From: Rhodocyclaceae bacterium
Lineage (GTDB): Bacteria > Pseudomonadota > Gammaproteobacteria > Burkholderiales > Rhodocyclaceae
Reading direction: 5' to 3'
Assembly: GCA_030682595.1 (NCBI GenBank)
Contig: JAUXNZ010000215.1
Location: 1-9,557, forward strand
Length of the DNA: 9,557 nucleotides
Positions 6,013 to 9,557 of this stretch are shown piece by piece. A model generated the notes under the pieces. It was not told where the DNA came from. It made no database searches and worked only from the letters and a program-made list of their open reading frames with translations. The position numbers were made by a program, and so were the translations under genes. Within the stretch, counting starts at the first letter, position 1; each line of letters starts with the position of its first letter.

Positions 6013-7362
6013 ATGTCCTCGTTCTCATTTACCCCTGACCAGCTGCGCCAACTTGCCGCCGATGTGCTGAACCACGCCAAACAGAGCGGCGCCAGCGCCT
6101 GCGAAACCGATGTTTCAGAGGGTTATGGCCAGTCAGTGACCGTCCGCAAGGGCGCCGTCGAGACCATTGAATTCAATCGCGACAAGGGGCTGGGCGTCAC
6201 CGTCTATCTCGGTCAGCAAAGCGGCCACGCCTCAACGAGCGACTTTTCGCCCTCATCAATCAGGGCCACGGTGGATGCCGCGCTGTCGATTGCCCGCTTT
6301 ACCGCCCCCGACCCTTGCGCCGGACTGCCCGCGCCGGAATTGCTGGCGAAGAACGTGGCGGACATTGACCTTGAGCTCTACCACCCCTGGCCGCTGTCCG
6401 TCGAAGAAGCCATCGCGCTGGCCCGCCGTAGCGAGCAGGCCGCCTTTGCCGTCAGCCCGCTGATCAAAAATTCCGAGGGCGGCTCGGTGTCGGCCCACGC
6501 CGCCCACTTTATTTCCGCCAACAGTCTCGGCTTCATGGGGGGCTATCCTTCCACACGACATTCCATCTCCTGCGTGCCCATCGCCCAAAGGGGCCGGGAC
6601 ATGCAGCGCGACGACTGGTATTCGGGCTGGCGCGATCCCGCCGACCTGGCGACACCGGAACAGATCGGCGACTACGCCGCGCGCCGGACGCTGGCGCGGC
6701 TCGGCGCAAAAAAACTCAAGACCCGTCGCTGCAAGGTCATGTTCGAAGCGCCGCTTGCCACCATGCTGATCGGCAGCTTTGTCCATGCGGCCTCCGGTGG
6801 CAGTCTCTACCGCAAGGCCAGCTTTCTCCTTGACGCGCTCGGCCGACGCATTTTCCCCGACTGGTTCTCGATCGAGGAACGGCCGCACCTGAAAAAGGGG
6901 CTGGCCTCCAGCCCCTTCGACGATGACGGTGTCGCAACACAGGACCGCAGCGTCGTCGCCAATGGCGTGTTGCAGGGCTATTTTCTTTCGACCTATACGG
7001 GGCGCAAACTTGGCATGCCAACAACGGGCAACGCCGGCGGCAGCCACAACCTCAGCGTCCTGCCCAGTCCGGATGCGCCGGCGGATTTTGCCGGCCTGCT
7101 GAGGCAGATGGGTACGGGCCTGCTGGTCACCGAGCTGCTGGGACACGGCATCAACTACGTCACTGGCGACTATTCGCGCGGGGCCGCCGGTTACTGGGTT
7201 GAAAACGGCGAGATTGCCTACCCGGTGCATGAAGTCACCATTGCCGGCAGTCTTGCCGACATGTTCGCCGGCATCGAAGCGGTCGGACGGGATGTGGTCA
7301 CGCGCGGTTCACGCACGGTCGGTTCCATTGTGGTAAACCGCATGACCGTGGCGGGGGGCTAG
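6013..7362 (+). CDS. pmbA: PmbA/TldE metalloprotease-complex subunit
   Basis: The protein has 449 residues against about 450 for E. coli PmbA. It is the TldE partner of the TldD/TldE protease, which trims unfolded or modified peptides; TldD carries the zinc site and TldE does not. Consistent with this, the position of TldD's HExxxH motif is occupied here by HAASGGSLYRKASFLLD (from residue 258). Other diagnostic stretches are DWFSIEERPHLKKGLASSPFD in the middle and, at about 377-405, GHGINYVTGDYSRGAAGYWV and ENGEIAYPV. It has no signal peptide or membrane segment. The ATG is used because it gives full family length, but no Shine-Dalgarno sequence is visible before it; the leader may be very short. 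It is divergent from darP. The tldD gene is not in the window, as is common. Confidence 0.96.
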   Translation: MSSFSFTPDQLRQLAADVLNHAKQSGASACETDVSEGYGQSVTVRKGAVETIEFNRDKGLGVTVYLGQQSGHASTSDFSPSSIRATVDAALSIARFTAPDPCAGLPAPELLAKNVADIDLELYHPWPLSVEEAIALARRSEQAAFAVSPLIKNSEGGSVSAHAAHFISANSLGFMGGYPSTRHSISCVPIAQRGRDMQRDDWYSGWRDPADLATPEQIGDYAARRTLARLGAKKLKTRRCKVMFEAPLATMLIGSFVHAASGGSLYRKASFLLDALGRRIFPDWFSIEERPHLKKGLASSPFDDDGVATQDRSVVANGVLQGYFLSTYTGRKLGMPTTGNAGGSHNLSVLPSPDAPADFAGLLRQMGTGLLVTELLGHGINYVTGDYSRGAAGYWVENGEIAYPVHEVTIAGSLADMFAGIEAVGRDVVTRGSRTVGSIVVNRMTVAGG

Positions 7363-7370
7363 CCCCTTTT
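7355..7370 (+). terminator. Possible short terminator at pmbA stop
   Basis: GGGG-CTAG-CCCC followed by TTTT, with the TAG stop of pmbA forming part of the loop. The stem is only 4 GC pairs and the T-run is short, so it is a weak candidate. Confidence 0.25.
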
Positions 7371-7436
7371 CTGTCTGTCTTTGGGTGTAGTATTTCGCCG
7401 CCGCCCTGCCCTTGCGGGACGCAACCCCAAAACACC

Positions 7437-7442
7437 AAGGAG
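7437..7442 (+). promoter_or_regulatory. Shine-Dalgarno AAGGAG of dctP
   Basis: AAGGAG lies 7 nt before the ATG at 7450. It fixes the start there rather than at the in-frame TTG at 7381, which would add 23 Arg/Pro-rich residues before the signal peptide. Confidence 0.8.
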
Positions 7443-7449
7443 ACGACGA

Positions 7450-8532
7450 ATGGAAAGACGTAAATTTCTGCAGAACGCCGGCATGGCTGGCATCCTCGCC
7501 GCCGGTGCCGCTCCGGCGCTAGTCCACGCCCAGCAGGTGATCCGCTGGCGCCTGGCTTCGAGCTTCCCGAAAGCGCTGGATACCATCTACGGCGCGGCCG
7601 AAACCTTCTCGAGGAAGGTCAGGGAAATGTCGGGCGGCAAATTCGAGATTTCCATACATGCCGGCGGCGAGTTGATGCCGGCTTTCGGCGTGGTGGATGG
7701 CGTGCAACAGGGCACCGTCGAATGCGCCCATACCGCCCCCTACTATTTCTTCGGCAAGGATGAAACCTTCGCCATCGACTGCACGATTCCCTTCGGTCTC
7801 AACTCGCGGCAGATGACGGCCTGGATGTATCACGGCAACGGCATGAAGCTGCTGCGTGAGTTTTACACCCAGTACAACATCGTCAACTTCCCGATGGGCA
7901 ACACCGGCGCCCAGATGGGTGGCTGGTATCGCAAGGAAATCAAGTCACTGGCCGACATGAAGGGCCTGAAGATGCGCATCGGCGGCTTTGGCGGCCGCAT
8001 CCTCTCCGGCATCGGCGGCGTGCCGCAGAACATCCCCGGTGGCGAGATCTACCAGGCGCTGGAAAAAGGCACCATCGACGCCACCGAGTGGGTCGGCCCC
8101 TACGACGACCAGAAGCTGGGCTTCTTCAAGGTCGCCAAGTTCTATGCCTACCCGGCCTGGTGGGAAGGCGGTCCGCAACTAAGCCTCTATGTCAACAACA
8201 AGGCCTATGACGCCCTGACTCCGGATTACAAGGCCATGATCGAATCGGCGGCATCCCACGCCCACGTCGACATGCAGGCCAAGTACGACGCCAGGAACCC
8301 GCAGGCGCTGAAGGAACTGGTTGCCAGCGGCACCAAGCTGTTCCGGCTGCCCAAGGACACCATGGATGCCGCCTTCAAGTTCTCGGAAGCGCACTACGCC
8401 GAACTGTCCGACAAGAACCCGAACTGGAAGAAAGTCTACGCAGATTACAAGGCCTTCCGCAAGGAACAGAACCTGTGGTTCCGCTTTGCCGAGGCCGGTT
8501 TCGACAGCTACATGCAGGCGCAGAAACTCTAA
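7450..8532 (+). CDS. dctP: TRAP transporter solute-binding protein DctP (TakP-like)
   Basis: This 360-residue periplasmic binding protein feeds a TRAP transporter, which takes up organic acids using an ion gradient. The N-terminus has a Tat-like signal, MERRKFLQNAG, then an Ala-rich stretch and a probable cleavage site at ALVHAQ, so the mature protein starts near residue 28. The mature part closely matches what I recall of the TakP branch, which binds 2-oxo acids such as pyruvate or lactate-type 2-hydroxy acids: WRLASSFPKALDTIYG (33-48), GNTGAQMGGWYRKEIK (150-165), GLKMRIGGFGG (172-182, with the family's carboxylate-binding Arg176) and TIDATEWVGPYDD (208-220, with Glu213-Trp214). The substrate is inferred from the family only. 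It has its own Shine-Dalgarno sequence and ends 19 bp before a strong terminator, so it is probably a single-gene transcript. The permease gene dctM converges on it from the other strand. Confidence 0.94.
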   Translation: MERRKFLQNAGMAGILAAGAAPALVHAQQVIRWRLASSFPKALDTIYGAAETFSRKVREMSGGKFEISIHAGGELMPAFGVVDGVQQGTVECAHTAPYYFFGKDETFAIDCTIPFGLNSRQMTAWMYHGNGMKLLREFYTQYNIVNFPMGNTGAQMGGWYRKEIKSLADMKGLKMRIGGFGGRILSGIGGVPQNIPGGEIYQALEKGTIDATEWVGPYDDQKLGFFKVAKFYAYPAWWEGGPQLSLYVNNKAYDALTPDYKAMIESAASHAHVDMQAKYDARNPQALKELVASGTKLFRLPKDTMDAAFKFSEAHYAELSDKNPNWKKVYADYKAFRKEQNLWFRFAEAGFDSYMQAQKL

Positions 8533-8551
8533 GCAACTCCGCTGCACCCAC

Positions 8552-8583
8552 AAAAAAACCGCGACCCAGGTCGCGGTTTTTTT
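8552..8583. terminator. Bidirectional intrinsic terminator between dctP and dctM
   Basis: Seven A, then CCGCGAC (8559-8565), loop CCAG, GTCGCGG (8570-8576), then seven T. The structure is symmetrical: a GC stem followed by a T-run on both strands. It can therefore stop dctP from the left and dctM from the right. Confidence 0.93.
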
Positions 8584-8623
8584 CGGCCCCTGTGCATGCC
8601 AACAAAAGTCGGCGCTGGCGGGA

Positions 8624-8635
8624 CGGCGTCAGCCG
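8624..8635. repeat. Direct repeat copy 1, CGGCGTCAGCCG mini-hairpin
   Basis: This 12-bp sequence recurs exactly at 8655-8666, 31 bp away. Each copy is a small hairpin, CGGC-GTCA-GCCG. It lies in the 3' untranslated stretch between the terminator and the end of dctM. Confidence 0.5.
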
Positions 8636-8649
8636 GAACGCCGCCAACA

Positions 8650-8672
8650 GGGGGCGGCGTCAGCCGACCCCC
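8650..8672. repeat. GC hairpin containing repeat copy 2, just after dctM
   Basis: GGGGG-CGGC, loop GTCA, GCCG-A-CCCCC: a 9-bp stem with one bulged A that starts at the dctM stop codon. Its centre (8655-8666) is identical to 8624-8635. There is no T-run, so it would more likely protect or slow the 3' end of dctM mRNA than terminate transcription. Confidence 0.45.
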
Positions 8673-9557
8673 TACCTGATTTTCTTATCCTTGACGACTT
8701 CCTGCATCAACGCCGCGGCGGGATCGTCTGCCTTGGCGTCGGCCGCCTTGGCATCAACTGGCGGGTCCAGGGAATCAAGGGCGTCGGTTTTCAAATCACC
8801 CGCCGCCGGGCCATTTGGCTCCTCGCCCCAGCCCGACGGAAGCCCGGGAGTTCCATAGGAAGGATCAACGCCGCCGGCCCCTTCGAACTGGAGCCTGACT
8901 TCCTCGGCGCTGAGCTGTTTGGTCTTGTCGATACTGCCGGTCACGATCCCCGGGAAAGCGATGAGGATACCGACCATGATGACCTGAATGACGACGAAGG
9001 GCACGGCACCCCAGTAGATCTGCCCCGTGGTGACCCGCGCGGTCTTCTTCTTGGTCACCTTGTCGATGTAATCCGCGTGCGGCGCCACGCTACGCAGGTA
9101 GAACAGGGCGAAGCCGAAGGGCGGGTGCATGAAGGAGGTCTGCATGTTGACCGCCATCAGGATGCCGAACCAGACCAGATCGATGCCCAGCTTGTCCGCC
9201 ACCGGCGCCAGCAGCGGCAACACGATGAAGGCCAACTCGAAGAAATCGAGGAAGAAGGCCAGGATGAAGATCAGGACGTTGACCACGACGAGGAAGCCGA
9301 TCTGGCCGCCGGGCAGTCCGGTCAGCAGATGCTCGACCCAGATGTGGCCATCGACTGCCTGGAAGGTCAGGCTGAACACGGTGGCGCCCAGCAGAATGAA
9401 CAGGACGAAGGCAGAAAGTTTCGTGGTCGCATCCATGGCCTGGGTCAGCAGCTTCACGCTGAGGCGGCGGCGCGAAACGGCCATGATCAGCGCACCCAGC
9501 GCGCCCATCGCGCCGCCTTCGGTCGGCGTGGCGATGCCGAGGAAGATGGTGCCAAGC
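8672..9557 (-). CDS. dctM: TRAP transporter large permease DctM (5' end cut by window edge)
   Basis: The C-terminal 294 residues of the large membrane subunit are present and the frame is open at the right edge. The family signature FLGIATPTEGGAMGALGAL lies just inside the edge. At least four further hydrophobic stretches follow, at about fragment residues 47-66, 86-106, 125-155 and 178-206, including FLDFFELAFIVLPLLAPVA and MQTSFMHPPFGFALFYLR, both typical of DctM. DctM forms the ion-coupled channel of a TRAP transporter with DctQ and a DctP protein. The last 85 residues, after the final membrane helix, are hydrophilic and rich in Gly, Pro, Asp, Ala and Lys (for example DAKAADAKADDPAA), longer than the short tail usual for the family. 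The gene converges on dctP and ends in TAG. An internal ATG at 9508 is not the start, because signature residues precede it. Confidence 0.94.
   Translation of the reverse strand, partial: LGTIFLGIATPTEGGAMGALGALIMAVSRRRLSVKLLTQAMDATTKLSAFVLFILLGATVFSLTFQAVDGHIWVEHLLTGLPGGQIGFLVVVNVLIFILAFFLDFFELAFIVLPLLAPVADKLGIDLVWFGILMAVNMQTSFMHPPFGFALFYLRSVAPHADYIDKVTKKKTARVTTGQIYWGAVPFVVIQVIMVGILIAFPGIVTGSIDKTKQLSAEEVRLQFEGAGGVDPSYGTPGLPSGWGEEPNGPAAGDLKTDALDSLDPPVDAKAADAKADDPAAALMQEVVKDKKIR

Noticed and set aside
6256..7230. Minus-strand frame of 324 codons inside pmbA
   Set aside because: It is antisense to a full-length, well-matched PmbA; no domain is recognised in it.
7381..7449. Longer dctP reading from a TTG
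   Set aside because: It would put 23 Arg/Pro-rich residues before the Tat-like signal; AAGGAG correctly spaced before the ATG at 7450 supports the shorter form.
8475..8858. Plus-strand frame running from the dctP end through the terminator
   Set aside because: It crosses a strong terminator and runs antisense to dctM; no domain and no plausible start signal.

Overview
The window is GC-rich and densely packed. It reads like a chromosomal segment of a betaproteobacterium, probably a sulfur-oxidising member of the Rhodocyclales/Nitrosomonadales. That placement is an inference from two things: the pmbA / darP(yjgA) / mog neighbourhood, and a Qmo-type flavin/iron-sulfur operon of the kind that partners APS reductase. 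No rRNA, tRNA, CRISPR array or insertion sequence was seen.

Left half (1-4768, all minus strand): a compact four-gene operon read right to left as qmoA, qmoB, hdrC, hdrB. qmoA and qmoB overlap by 4 bp (ATGA); the other gaps are about 15 bp and each gene has a Shine-Dalgarno sequence. QmoA and QmoB are HdrA-type flavoproteins, and QmoB also carries two ferredoxin clusters and a C-terminal MvhD-like domain. The membrane subunit QmoC expected at the third position is absent. Soluble HdrC and HdrB proteins stand in its place, and hdrB runs off the left edge. The likely role is electron transfer between APS reductase and the quinone pool or a thiol/disulfide partner, but apr and sat genes are not in view.

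Middle (4769-7362): a 142-bp gap probably holds the qmoA promoter and contains an inverted repeat. Then come mog (molybdopterin adenylyltransferase) and darP (ribosome assembly factor), both on the minus strand and overlapping by 8 bp. pmbA/tldE runs divergently, with only 6 bp between the darP and pmbA start codons. These are ordinary housekeeping genes.

Right part (7450-9557): a TRAP transporter region. The periplasmic solute-binding protein gene dctP (plus strand, TakP-like family for 2-oxo/2-hydroxy acids) converges on the 3' end of dctM (large permease, minus strand, cut by the right edge). They share a near-perfect bidirectional terminator, and a short region of small repeated hairpins lies beside it. 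The DctM protein ends in an unusual 85-residue hydrophilic tail.

Nothing here is certainly a new system. The points most worth following are the QmoC-less QmoAB-HdrCB arrangement with a degenerate cluster motif in QmoA, and the inverted layout of the TRAP genes.
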